Notes: generated by a model from the sequence alone, not told the origin. Positions 1 through 9,974 are shown, numbered from the stretch's first letter. The stretch is DNA of 64,000 bases from Isoetes taiwanensis (GCA_021234155.1 JAJEKV010000049.1:3067487-3131486); one strand, 5' to 3'. Made by a program: numbers and translations.

Positions 1-333
1 TGGAGATTGCGCGCCAGGCTGTTGAACAAAGTAGGCGGAGGTCTGGCGCCTATGACCCTCCACGTCATAGCTCATACACTCCTTCGAATTCAATCTTGAA
101 GCCTTCCGAAGCACGAGGAGATTGAACCCGCGACGAAAAAGAGCACCGACCGCCGTTCACGCCGGAGTGGGACTTAATTCCTCTTCAAGCTCTGTTAAAG
201 ATCGTGCACCACCTGCACCACCTCCACGTCGGCATGTCTTTGAATATGAGTGAGTTCATCTTGAATTATGCCCTTTTTTGTTCACTAACACATATTCATA
301 TGTTAGTCGTATGTTGAGTGTAGTAACAAGAAG

Positions 334-1315
334 TTGCCGCGCCACAACACTGCAGATGGCGACGATTTTTGGAAGATGGCTAATAGTGTCACAAATAGCA
401 TTTGCCAAAACGTCCACAAGGGTGAATGGAACTCGGGAGCCTATGATGAGGAAAAAGAGAGGATCAAGGCGATTTTAGAAGCAGAATATCCCGAGCTCAA
501 GTCAGGAGAGATCTCATGGAGGGAGGTTTGTTCAAAACAGGGTAAACATGTTAAAGCCACCAGGTATTAGGCTTTTTCGTTCTTCATTATAACCTCATTG
601 TACTCATATTTTATTTATATTTTGCACAGCTAATCAGAAGAAGCAGCTGAAAGCTCTTGCCAAAGCTACAGGAGTCCCGATAAAGGAAGTGGCACAGCCT
701 ATCTGGTTGACTCATGAGGCATTTCAAGTACACCATCTCTCCCATGAGTCGTATAATTAGATGACGCCATGTGGACTAAGTCCTTGTATTGCATTGTAGT
801 CGGGAGAGTCGTATAATTAGATGACGCCATGTGGACTAAGTACTTGTATTGCATTGTAGTGTTTGAAGGCCAACATATTATCAAAGAAAGGGGAAGCTAG
901 AACAAAGGCAGCGCTGGACGCGAGGTACGACGAAGCAAGTGGCAGCTATAGTGCCAATAAGACTGGGTCTGGCGGTTATGGCTTTCTGGATAAGCTATTT
1001 GTAAGTATAAATTCGGTTTATAATGTAGGTTCTCGAGTTGAACACTAACATTAGTTTTGGTGCTCATTCTCAATAGAAGTCATTTCTTTGGTCGCCTACC
1101 GCTAAAGATGAGCGCGAAAGGGCCTTCAAAAAGGCGATCATCGCCGGCCATCGATCTGTGCCATTGCTTGGCGTGAGCGGGGGAAGTGTGTATCATTCAT
1201 TAGATAATTATTTGTGACTACAATGAACTAATTGTTGCGATACAATATAATGTAGGTAAATGAAGACGAAGGCACCAATGAAGAAGAAGAAGAAGAAGAA
1301 GAGAGCAACAACTAA
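334..1315 (+). CDS. Spliced gene of unknown function in CACTA B (five exons modelled, 5' end uncertain)
   Basis: Not confidently recognised. A consistent exon chain is 334 (or earlier)-541, 630-727, 860-1000, 1077-1187 and 1256-1315. All introns are GT...AG and the reading frame holds across each junction. The model ends in an acidic run of eight glutamates, then serine and two asparagines before TAA at 1313. The protein is lysine-, glutamate- and alanine-rich and has no membrane segment. Its place next to a CACTA terminus suggests an accessory or second transposon protein like the small ORFs beside tnp2 (for example the Ptta/En-Spm 'plant transposase' type), but no diagnostic motif proves it. 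Sequence upstream of 334 may hold more exons, and I see no convincing start codon. The intron between 728 and 859 contains a 55-bp duplication. Confidence 0.45.
746..860 (+). repeat. 55-bp near-perfect tandem duplication (period 60) in an intron
   Basis: 746-800 and 806-860 differ at about one base (tccttg versus tacttg) and are separated by five bases. Each copy ends in ATTGTAGT, so the intron carries two possible 3' splice acceptors. The second is the one that keeps the downstream frame open. Confidence 0.85.
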
Positions 1316-1789
1316 AGACTCAATATATTTTGTAATGTGCAAATTACATTGTGAAATATATTAATTGAATTCAATCTAATTTTTTTATGCTTTGTTCTTA
1401 TTATTTGTGATTTTTTTTTGTTATGTTAATTTTATGCTCGATTCTATTTTTTTATTCTTAGATTTATTAAACATTTAATTACATATTAAATAATAATGCT
1501 TATCTACCATGATACTGAATACTAATATAATTTAATCAATATTTGTTTCTATTTTTCGAATTTTTAAATTTTTAAATTTTTAAATTTTTATTCTCGATTT
1601 ATTTTGTTCATATTTAATATTTATTAATACTATTAATATTATTGTTAATATTAATATTATTTAATATTAATAAATATTACTAAATATTTATTTATATTAA
1701 ATATTTGTTAATATTGAATATGAATATTAACTGTCCGTTAAATAATATTGAATAATATTAAATAAATATTTTTTTTTCAAAATTCCTTG
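1316..1789. other. AT-rich stretch without genes
   Basis: Very AT-rich, with runs of TTTTTAAATT (about 1560-1590) and repeated ATATTAATATT motifs (1610-1760). It holds the 3' flank of the upstream gene and then featureless DNA. I see no gene, RNA or terminus. Confidence 0.6.
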
Positions 1790-2342
1790 ATCGTCGTTTA
1801 ACGACGTTGATGACGTGGCTGCCACGTGTATCGCCACCTCATCATTCGTCTCGACGTCAGCACGCGGCCGCCACGTCAGCAACATCGTTGAACGACGTGG
1901 TGGCGTGGCTGCCACGCCAGCAGACAGGTGACAGCCACGTCAGCAACGTCGTTGAACGACGTTTAACACGTGGCCGCCACGTCAGCGCTACGCGCTGGCA
2001 ACGCCACGCTGGACGCACGACACGCGACATGATGACGTGTACTTTTCGTCGTTTAACGACGTTGCCAGCTCATCAGCCACGCCAGCCGGCCGCGCTGGCG
2101 CGGTCACGCTGGCAGCAGTGCCGCGTGGCTGGCCAACGTGTACGCAACGACGTTGAACGACGTCAGGTCGTCGCTTTAAGACGACGCGGTTGCGACGCGT
2201 ATAGCGACGCATAAAGGTCGTTTATCGACGCTCAAACGTCAAAATAGACGTCGTTTATCGACGTTTTGACGTCGAGCATCGACGTCCAAACGACGTCTGG
2301 ACGTCGTAATAGACGTCGTAACAGGGCTTTAATTTTGTAGTG
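1790..2342. repeat. Subterminal repeat array of CACTA B
   Basis: A CG-rich block with many copies of CGTCGTTTAACGACG, ACGACGTTGAACGACGT and GACGTCG in both orientations, abutting the terminus at 2342. Short inverted repeats packed near a terminus are the usual transposase-binding region of CACTA elements. Here they are strongly palindromic and rich in CpG. Open frames across this block on both strands are composition artefacts. Confidence 0.75.
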
Positions 2343-3482
2343 GTAGTTCACTATCATCACTGGCCATGTAGACCATGCAGTCGATTGTGTACCATATGGG
2401 TTTACGCCATCGGTGGCCAGGCCCAAACGCACGTTACGTGGTTCTTTTCCAAAGTCAGGCCATGTCGCATCGACATGCTTCCAAGCTGCACTGTCGCTCG
2501 GGACTCGCATCACATCATCACTAGATGCATGTGTAGCCGTGAAGTCCATTAGGTTAGCCAATGTCTTGCAACGGAACATCAACTTTAACCTATAGAATAA
2601 ATTATAGGCAACATATAAGTACCGAAAATAAGTGAATTTACAACTATTTGTAAGAAGTGGTGATGCATATACCTTGGGATTATTGGAAAGTGTCGAATGA
2701 CCTTCTGAGGTACCGTTTTTCCCTTTAGGTCATTCCTGTATCTCGGTTCATTACATACGAGACAATGAGTGGACTTCTCATGCTCGGCAGGGGGATAGAA
2801 GATCATACAATCATTTGGACATGCATGTATGACTTTATAACCAAGGCCGGTCGCTTGAATCATTTTCTTAACTTGAGATCTGTCGGTAGGCATATTGTTC
2901 TTCTCTGGAAGGATCTTCTCGTGCAATAACCTGCGCATCTAAGAGTGGTAAGATAAAAGATGGAGATGGTGGTAAGATAGAAAGACTTGATAAGTATGTC
3001 ACCTCAATAGAGCAGAGACACTTGCATTGCTCCACTTGAACTTGGTTTGGAGATTGAGAATTAGCAGGCACGCCGACAAACGAGAGGTTCGAGATGCATG
3101 CTTCGATAACAATAGGGTCATCGTCAGTACGACCAATCCTCGAAGGGTATCCCACATCTTCTACCATATCCTCTCCACCACCATCCTCGACATCATCTAA
3201 ATCAATATCAGGTAATTCTTGAAGAGCGTGCAACATATCGAGCATCGGCTCGTCACGAAAGACTTCGTTCTCGGGTTCGTCAATAGTTTCATCCTCTTCA
3301 TATTGATCGTATGCAATATCTTCATATTGGTGCGCTCTGGCTTGAAATTCACGACGATAGGTTTCCCTTTGCCTGTAACTTAGAACTAATGGATCGAGAT
3401 GGAGACCGCTCTGAATGAGTTCATTAAACAGGAGTAACGTATTAACCATCATGTCAAATAATGTAATAAGTATAAAATACAT
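2343..3482 (-). pseudogene. tnp2-type CACTA transposase, 5' exons only (broken by CACTA B)
   Basis: Transposase of the tnp2 family (Pfam Transposase_21), the DDE-type enzyme that moves CACTA elements. Three exons fit with in-frame GT...AG junctions: 3482 (or earlier)-3003, 2938-2673 and 2589-2343. Exon 1 encodes an acidic linker (EEDETIDEPENE). Exon 2 has the tnp2 hallmarks HACPNDCMIF, a CLVCNEPRY cysteine pair and HFPIIPR. Exon 3 has FGKEPRNVRLGLATDGVNP and STWPVMIVNY, the stretch around the first catalytic aspartate. The frame then runs into the CACTA terminus of element B and into repeat sequence, so the catalytic core and C-terminus are missing here. The true start of exon 1 is uncertain; ATGs at 3482 and slightly downstream are possible. 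Confidence 0.85.
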
Positions 3483-3564
3483 ACAACCATTTGCATAGAC
3501 TCACGAATGACAAAAACATATTTAAAAAAAAAAAATCTTTATTCCTTTTTTTAGTACAACAATA

Positions 3565-4649
3565 CTATTGTTCCATCTCAAATGGGAGAGGTCTATCATA
3601 GCGATAGATGAATAACTCATCTCCAATGTTTATGCTTTTAATAGCACACACCATGATATATCTGCCTTTTACATATCTTGTAAAAAAATCTTCCTCCCCT
3701 CCTTGACACTCTAAAAATTCACAATTGCATCGCTCACGGTTGTCAATAGAACTGTTGATGAACCCTGCAATATTGCCATGAACCCCTGGCCGATCATCAA
3801 TAAACTTCAACTCCTCATCACATGCCCCCACAGCTATCGACGCAGCATTGGAATTCATTCCATAAATCCTCATACGCCAAGCATATTTAGTCAAAGTTTG
3901 CCAAGTTTTCCAATCGTACTCGGGACCTGCATATGGCATTAATGGAATGTGGGTTCCTCGCTCCACTTCTATACGCGTGCCGGAGATAAGGCCGAATCCA
4001 GCTTCTGGACAAATGTGGCTCCGCATAATGATGTATCTTCTTCCCCAATAAGCAAATTCTTGATCCATAGGGATAGGTAAGTCTACTGGCCACAAGCCAA
4101 ATGTCTTGCGGTGTCTAACAAAGGGTCGGACTAATCTTTGCAATTCTTCAGGAATTTCACGCTCGGGCAGTGAGGCCAAGCGTTCTTGGGAAATGTGCGA
4201 CACATGCAATGTTCTCATGATTATAGCCCTTTGTGTTCTTTCACGCAGGGGAACACTCAGCGTTGAGCGGCAACCATCCACATTATTGATGAATCGGGTT
4301 ACTGCTTCGGTTTCATATGCCTCTATGGACAACATTAAACCAAAATCCACATCTAGTTTGGAGGAGACATCAGCATCATCTACCTACATATTTAGATATC
4401 ATAAACATCTTGAATAAATACTTGAACTGGGAGAGATACTCTTAAAAAAAAAAAAAAACAAATAATAATTGTATACCAACCTGATATCCATGACGAGCAT
4501 CAGATCTGGTGGGTTGTTCAAATGTACCAAATCTTATCAGTTGGTCTTCAACAACCGTTCTAAGTCGTCTCTTCAGCCCCATACATCTTTTACAATCGCA
4601 AACTATTTTGTCCCTCTGCCAATTACAAAAGGTAAGTACTATATACTGC
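3565..4649 (-). CDS. SET-domain-like protein carried by CACTA A
   Basis: SET domains are usually lysine methyltransferases that use S-adenosylmethionine. Two exons join in phase with GT...AG ends: about 4649 (or 4615)-4480 and 4383-3565. Exon 1 has cysteines in a VCDCKRCMG context, like the transposase-associated N-terminal domain of CACTA proteins. Exon 2 (272 codons) has the SET order: AGFGLISGTRIEVERGTHI (AdoMet-side GxG), MPYAG, then GNIAGFINSS followed by CNCEF (the RFINHSCxPNC position), and NIGDELFIYRYD (the ELxYDY position). The usual Arg and His of RFINHS are Gly and Ser here, so catalysis may be weak or lost. It lies upstream of tnp2 on the same strand, ~80 bp from that gene's first frame. 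The SET call rests on motifs read by eye. Whether it is transposon cargo or a normal part of this CACTA lineage is open. Confidence 0.6.
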
Positions 4650-4691
4650 ACAATAGTTTGAACGGCTGTGATAGATACAATATGGTAGTAT

Positions 4692-4729
4692 AAACCCTAA
4701 ACCCTAAACCCTAAACCCTAAACCCTAAA
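4692..4729. repeat. Interstitial telomere-type repeat, five AAACCCT units
   Basis: Five perfect AAACCCT units followed by AAAT. This is the plant telomere repeat, and also the 'telo-box' motif found in some plant promoters. It lies about 40-80 bp upstream of the first modelled exon of the SET-like gene. It is too short and too internal to be a chromosome end. Confidence 0.95.
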
Positions 4730-4754
4730 TGGACAGAATTGGGCCCGGACACGT

Positions 4755-5010
4755 AGTCCTCTCCACTCAAGGTGAAGCCGACCATGCCCTTTCCCGAGTA
4801 CGACCCTTATATAAGTTTCAATTGCAATAAAGATCTTTTGAAGACGCGCTAGCCCCGATACATAGAGTCCCCTCCACTCAAGGTGAAGTCGACATATGAC
4901 CTTGACTACGCGACACCTCAATTTTGTAATCTACATTGTATTCAGTAAGGTATGAAGGTGAGTTTGGGCCCTGCACACCTGGTCCTCTCCATTCAAGGTG
5001 GAGGCAACCG
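4755..5010. repeat. Three imperfect ~28-bp repeats spaced ~112-115 bp
   Basis: GTCCTCTCCACTCAAGGTGA and close variants begin at about 4755, 4867 and 4982. Each is followed by a related CCGACC...CCTTGAC-like segment. The spacing suggests a decayed ~112-bp tandem unit at the 5' side of the SET-like gene. Function unknown. Confidence 0.7.
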
Positions 5011-5324
5011 TGTCCTTGACCAAAAACACCTGCGTTTTTTTTACTACTCGCAGTACACGTCCTCTCCTAGTTTATATATGAATCAGTCACTTACATGTGA
5101 CGGTTCCGCATATCCAGCCTCCCCTGGTGGTAAGACAGCATCAATCTATCTCCTGGCCATCTCCAGGCGTCGATCATGCCGATGACCATGGCGATCCATA
5201 TAGGGCAGCAACAAGTATAAGATATGGTTAAAAAGAAGAACACCAAAGGCGCTAGGCTAGAAGAGGAGCGAAAGAAAATAACAATGAAGGCCGAGAAATA
5301 GTTACTTATATAGAAATCTTTAAC

Positions 5325-6000
5325 GTCGCATGCGCCGTCACGTCGCAGGCGACGTATTGTCAACGGTCACCTGCCAGGTCACCTACGACTTGGCAGTACA
5401 CGTGGCAAATACGTACTGACGTGTCATACGTTCTGTACGTCACGTCGCATGCGACGTATAGTCAACGGTCACATTCCAGGTCACATGCGACCTGGCAGTA
5501 CACGTGGCAAATACGTATTGACGTGTCATATGTTCTGTAATGTCACGTGACGTCGCAAGCGACGTCACGTCGCGGACATCCACCTGGCGTGACACCTGTC
5601 GTCCACCTGCCCAAGCCCACTTGGCGTGACAGATGGGCCAAGTCACTGTACGTCGCATGCGACGTGACGTCGCAAGCATCCACCTGGCGTGATACATGTC
5701 GTCCACCTGGCGCCCAAGTCCACCTGGCGTGACAGATGGGCCAAGTCATCAGACATCGCATGCGACGTGGACGCCGCAAGCATCCACCGGGCGTGACACT
5801 GCCGCCCACTGGGCGCAGACGTCCACCGGGCGTGACCGATGGGCAGTCACGCGACGCCGACGTCGCGATACATGTCGGCGACGCGGCGTGTCGCATGACA
5901 CGTGACGCCGCGATTGACGTCGCATGGTCACGTGGTTTGCGACGTCACGTGACTTAGACGTCGCAAGCCCACGTCGCTAAATGTCCATTCTCTTGTTGTG
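5325..6000. repeat. Subterminal repeat array and right terminus of CACTA A
   Basis: The palindrome ACGTCGCATGCGACGT and variants recur throughout. 5340-5545 holds about two copies of a ~105-bp unit containing TCAACGGTCAC and GTACACGTGGCAAATACGTA. 5570-5850 holds about three copies of a ~107-bp unit containing CCACCTGGCGTGACA and GATGGGCCAAGTCA. The block ends at the CACAACAAGAG terminus (minus strand, 6000). Layout and CpG density match the subterminal regions of plant CACTA elements. Open frames on both strands here are composition artefacts. Confidence 0.8.
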
Positions 6001-7081
6001 TTTCAGTCACGGCATTTAATCTACGGAAATCTACACAAACGCGTAGTTTTCCATTTTTCTTTTTAACAATAACGATGGGCGAAACCCAATCACTCGTCTC
6101 AACTTCAAAAATAAAATCAACTTGAAGCAACTTTTCTAATTCCTCTTTGACATTCATAGCGTAGTTTGGATTTAATCGGTATGCTCGTTGATACAGTGGC
6201 GTAATGTTTGGCAATAAGGGAATTTTCATTTGACAAATTGCAGGATTAATGCCTCGCAAATCCTCGTATGACCATGCAAATATGTCTTTATACTCATGTA
6301 GAAGGTGAGTAGCTTTTAAATGAATATGTAAGGGCAAGTTTTTTCCCAGATGCACATTTTGTGGATTATCTCTCGTGCCCAAATTAAGCTCTTCAGTTTC
6401 AGGTGTGTTAAGATATGGACAAAGATTTCCATGTTGTAAGGTATGGGCTTGTAATGGTTTAATTTCAGTTTGCCCCATGTTGGTTTCTGTAAATGCTGTC
6501 GGAAAATCTGAGATAACTTCAACCATATAACATGATTCGCCTTCAATCTCTAAATACACATTAACATTGTAAAAATCCTCATCATCCTCATACTCTTCGT
6601 AAATGTCTTCATCATCCTCACTATCTGAGAAAATAATCTCATTATCTATAGTGGTTGTAATACCTGTGGGCAAGTCAATCTTGGAAGTTTTTCCTTGCTT
6701 TGTTAATTGGAGAGTGTTATTGGACCAATCATGCATTGCCCTTGCTTCACGTAACCAAGGCCTGCCCAATAGGAGTTCATATTCTTGAATACGACTTTGA
6801 GTATCCAAGATAACAAAATCTTGTTGGAACTCAAGGTCTCCCACTATGAAATTTACTGCTCTAACGAGTCCCAATGGCTCCACTTTACGATGATCGACCA
6901 CTTTAATATCAAATGGCGATTTTTACCATTTTATCTAATTTCAACTGCTTCCGCAGTGCACTTGTCATTATATTCACACCAGCACCTCCATCGATAGGCA
7001 CTCGTTGAATGTCTTTTCCTTTAATTTGAACTAAAAGAATTGGATTTTGCTTGTCCAATGGTTCAGTTTTCAGCGTAGACA
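6001..7081 (-). pseudogene. Gypsy pol fragment: protease and N-terminal RT
   Basis: The protease active-site motif is seen as PIDGGAGVNIM at about 6985. A frame break near 6910 separates it from the next frame. That frame starts near 6901, with the retropepsin C-terminal part ELLLGRPWLREARAM, an acidic spacer (SEDDEDIYEEYEDDED), then the RT entry region YRLNPNYAMNVKEELEKLL and KKKNGKLRVCVDFRRLNAVT. RT stops abruptly at the CACTA A terminus (6000), before the catalytic aspartates. The downstream residues in that frame are transposon sequence, not RT. Confidence 0.88.
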
Positions 7082-8648
7082 TTACATCTTTTTGGTAACA
7101 GAGTCCTTTGGTATGCCAAGACCTGGCATGTATTTAATGAGCATTGGTAAAGGAATGTCAATCCTAGTATCCTGAATTTGTTTTCCTAGTCCTTCTAGTT
7201 CTTCCCCTTCATTTGGGTCTATTGGCCCGAACGCCTTAAAGTCTGGAAAATGTTTAGCTACAAGTCTAAGAGACACAGGGACTTGTAATCTTTGCAATTG
7301 ATTTTTCAATATGCTGATATCCTGACCAGATCTTTCCAACGGAAAGTGAGATTCCGTTTCTTGCATTGATTTAATGTCGGGTGTTGGCATATGTTTCAAC
7401 TTCATCTTCAATATCAGGATAAGGCTTTAGTTTTCTTTTGGATGTCTGTTTAGGCATCTCAAAAATCTCAATCCCCTCTTTTACTGCTCGTTGGCGCGTA
7501 ACAACATTAACACCTATCATATCTCCCTTATGCTCCAACGAAACGATTCTCGCATCTTCACTGTCTTTAGTTTGATTTTTTTGTGGGGATTGTATAATTT
7601 TACCCCGATTCAATTTATTTTTGCAATCTCGAGAGATATGGCCTTTCTCTCCACATTTCTAGCATTCAGTTCCCTTTTGGTCCTTACCATTAGATAGTTC
7701 AGCCATGCTCACAGCGTAAGCCAGAGTACTTTCTCTTTTGCCTTATTGTTGAAGTAGCAATCTTTTGTATCATGGTTATTCCTTTCACAAATGTGACAAT
7801 ATCTTGTTTCCAGTACTGTTCTACATTCATTAATGCCCAGGTTTAGAACACCGGGAACACCAAATGTAACTTCGTTTCTGTTCACTCTGAACAATTCGTT
7901 TTAGCTTCTCTTCCATATTTTGTTGCAATCTGCCTTGCATATCCCCAATTTCTTGGTTCACCCTTTTGTGAACCAAGCTTTCTAATTCTGGTTTTCCATG
8001 CTTGTCAGCACCCAGAATCCCATTTAATATTGCAGCTCTCTTTACTGCTTCCTCCAAAGTGTTTGGATCATCCATCTGTAATTGTTGTTTTATCCTTCCT
8101 TGAAACCCATCCACAAACCATGATACAATATGTGTCTCATGTGGTTTGGGATCTAATTGACTTGCTAAATCTGTAATTCGAATTGCAAAAGTCAATGGAG
8201 CTTCTTCAGGCTTAATTTGCAAAGCCTTTAATTCATCTTTGATCTGTTTGTATGTAGGGGCAACATGATAGGCTTTCAGAAAGATCTCTTTAAGCTCCTG
8301 CCAAGTTCTCTTATTGTCCATGTTGCGTAGTAGCCAATCTGCTGGTCTACCTTCCAAGGTAGTTGGAAACAACGTGATTCTTTCTAGGTCACTATCTTGA
8401 CCATTTGAAGAGCTTATGAGCTCGAATTGCTTCACATGAGTATCAGCCTGAGTTTGGGCTGCTTTACCTGCACCATACTTAGGGTATGGTATTTTGGATG
8501 TGCTCATTGTGAATATATGCTGTATATCTGGAAGAATCTCCAAAGACCTTTCCTGTTTAAGTTTATTTTCTTCTCTCTTTATGTGTCTATGAGTTCTCTT
8601 CTCCTCTTGTTTCCTTCTTTGCTCTTGAGTTTCTTTAAATCCTCTCAT
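7082..8648 (-). pseudogene. Gypsy gag and gag-pro linker, frameshifted
   Basis: 8648-7830 encodes a retrotransposon-gag domain (recognisable LEGRPADWLLRN and WQELKEIFLKAY), which forms the particle core. It is followed by remains of zinc knuckles in shifted frames: CSRCSKPGH, then CHICERNNHDTKDC (C-x2-C-x4-H-x4-C) near 7770, then a CGEKGHISRDC knuckle near 7620-7650 in which the residue before lysine is a TAG stop. Further frames to 7082 carry a low-complexity gag-pro linker. At least three frame breaks and one nonsense codon make it non-functional. Confidence 0.8.
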
Positions 8649-8998
8649 TCATAGCCCAAACCATTACTTGAGCAATTATGAGGCCGTTTTGTTTAAGAAA
8701 ATACCAAATATCCCTCTTTGGGTCTTAGTTCTGTGCGCAGAAATTTTCTGGACAGCAACTAGTCACCATATACCCAAAGCTAGTTAGACTTGGAATTTGG
8801 CTTTGAAATTTGGTATACTGGTAGAACATTGATAGAAGTATGTTGCAGCAAAATTTTGGCTCCAAATACGAAGGATAGCTTGGTCATTTTCAGGTCTGAT
8901 ATACACTAATCTTGCTGCGACAGAAATTGTTGAACTAGAGATAATTTAATGGCCATTTAAGTGGATCTCAACGATCTTTAATTTTGATTGATGCTTTT

Positions 8999-9014
8999 CC
9001 CGACAACGGCGCCA
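8999..9014 (-). other. Primer-binding site of the gypsy element
   Basis: The minus strand reads TGGCGCCGTTGTCGGG. This is close to the TGGCGCCGTTGCCGGGG primer site common in plant Ty3/gypsy elements (tRNA-Asp type, from general knowledge). It lies 3 bases inside the LTR boundary, as expected. Confidence 0.8.
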
Positions 9015-9017
9015 AAA

Positions 9018-9357
9018 TGTTAAAGGAATCTATCTATTGTCACCTTCCTTAACATTCATCATACACGTAATCAAACTTCACATACATATCCAGGGCTTAA
9101 GCATCAATTGAATTACTAGTTGAGAAACTTACATACCAGCTCATTCATCATAGCCATTAATTTAGTAAAGTCTAAATCAGAACTCTCCATTGATGCTAAA
9201 GATACATCCAAAGTTTCCATGGAATGTTTCTGGAAAGAGTATATCATTCAGGAATAAGGACAGAGAGGTGTCATCTCTCCACCGTTGGATTGTCTTATTA
9301 GATCTACACCTCTCATTCTTTAAAGACTTATTTATTTGATATCTAATGCAAATGACT
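9018..9357 (-). repeat. Partial 5' LTR of the gypsy element
   Basis: On the plus strand it starts TGTTAAAGGAATC right beside the primer-binding site, which fits an LTR edge (ending ...AACA on the element strand). It continues as non-coding DNA until the poly-T of a LINE at 9358. No second LTR is in the window to compare, and I could not find the distal edge beyond the LINE. Confidence 0.55.
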
Positions 9358-9974
9358 TTTTTTTTTATTGAAGGATGGTATTATATTTATATATGAAAAA
9401 GGAGAACAAAATTGACTACTTATATGGGGAGTGTCCACCCGGGTTAGCCCTCATACTAGAAGGCTATATATAAAAAACTAGCTAAACCATTTCCAAGGCA
9501 GAAAATGCCATGTGGAAAATGGGCATATTTTGAAATGTTTAACTGTTGAAAATAGTGGTTCTAGAACTGAAAACCAGATTTTAAGAACTCTGCACATAGG
9601 TGACAGAGGTTAAGAAAATTTTGGATGACTCCATTGTCTTGTCGGATTTCCAAAAGTCAATCAGAAGAGAAGCCAGCTTCGTCCAAGGGATCCGGTCCCC
9701 TTGTGATTATGGTCATTTTGCAGTAAAGACAGGGACAGTCCTTGATTTGGCGAAATTGTATTTCCCAGCTGCATCCGTGGCTTGACATGTAAATTCCCTT
9801 TTCAGATCAGGTTCGAGAGCGCACGAGCAAGTACAGTCGCAGTCTTCTTCGAAATGGTGCAGGGAGCAGCCTGTCAGAAAGTCAGCAGCCCATTTCTGGA
9901 TGTCATCATACTTTTTATTTGGAAAGGTGATCCGTCTGCTCATGAGAAAGAATTTTCCTGCAATATAGAAAAAC

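Larger units (their letters stand above)
1..2342 (+). mobile_element. CACTA-type DNA transposon 'B', right portion (left end outside window)
   Basis: The element ends at 2342. Read from there on the minus strand it begins CACTACAAAATTAAAGCCC, the CACTA-superfamily terminus. The terminus falls inside a tnp2 exon of a second element and is followed by GTA (2343-2345), a candidate 3-bp target duplication. Inwards come a dense array of ACGACGTC-type subterminal repeats (1790-2342), an AT-rich stretch (1316-1789) and a spliced plus-strand gene (334-1315). No matching left terminus was seen in the window, so the element runs off its left edge. The terminus and repeats are seen directly. Ownership of the 334-1315 gene is inferred from position. 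Confidence 0.7.
2343..6000 (-). mobile_element. CACTA transposon 'A', right portion, interrupted by CACTA B
   Basis: The right end lies at 6000. On the minus strand it reads CACAACAAGAGAATGGAC, and it falls inside the RT frame of a gypsy element. From this end inwards come CG-rich subterminal repeats (5325-6000), a region with ~112-bp repeats and telomere motifs (4692-5010), a SET-like gene (3565-4649) and the tnp2 transposase gene (from 3482 down). tnp2 is broken at 2343 by CACTA B, and the rest of A must lie left of the window. 5011-5324 holds nothing I can name. Termini, repeats and genes are seen directly; assigning them all to one element is inference from order and strand. Confidence 0.75.
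6001..9357 (-). mobile_element. Ty3/gypsy LTR retrotransposon, 5' part, degenerate
   Basis: Order on the minus strand: partial 5' LTR (9018-9357, cut by a LINE), primer-binding site (8999-9014), untranslated leader (8649-8998, no gene), gag (8648-7600), protease and the start of RT (7081-6001). RT is cut at 6000 by CACTA A. The 3' half must lie left of the window. Frames are broken by several indels and stops, so the element is inactive. The protease-RT order and the PBS type place it in Ty3/gypsy. Confidence 0.85.

Noticed and set aside
1807..2214. 135-codon plus-strand frame and overlapping minus frames in the CACTA B end
   Set aside because: Arginine-rich translation of palindromic subterminal repeats; open on both strands because of composition.
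4692..4729. Chromosome end (telomere)
   Set aside because: Only five units, flanked on both sides by transposon genes and repeats.
5543..5957. Long frames on both strands in the CACTA A end
   Set aside because: Translations of ~107-bp CpG-rich repeats; no domain.
9018..9060. TIR-like pair TGTTAAAGGAA...TTCCTTAACA as a small DNA transposon
   Set aside because: It lies next to the gypsy primer site, where an LTR edge is expected; the second arm is only ~30 bp away and probably chance.
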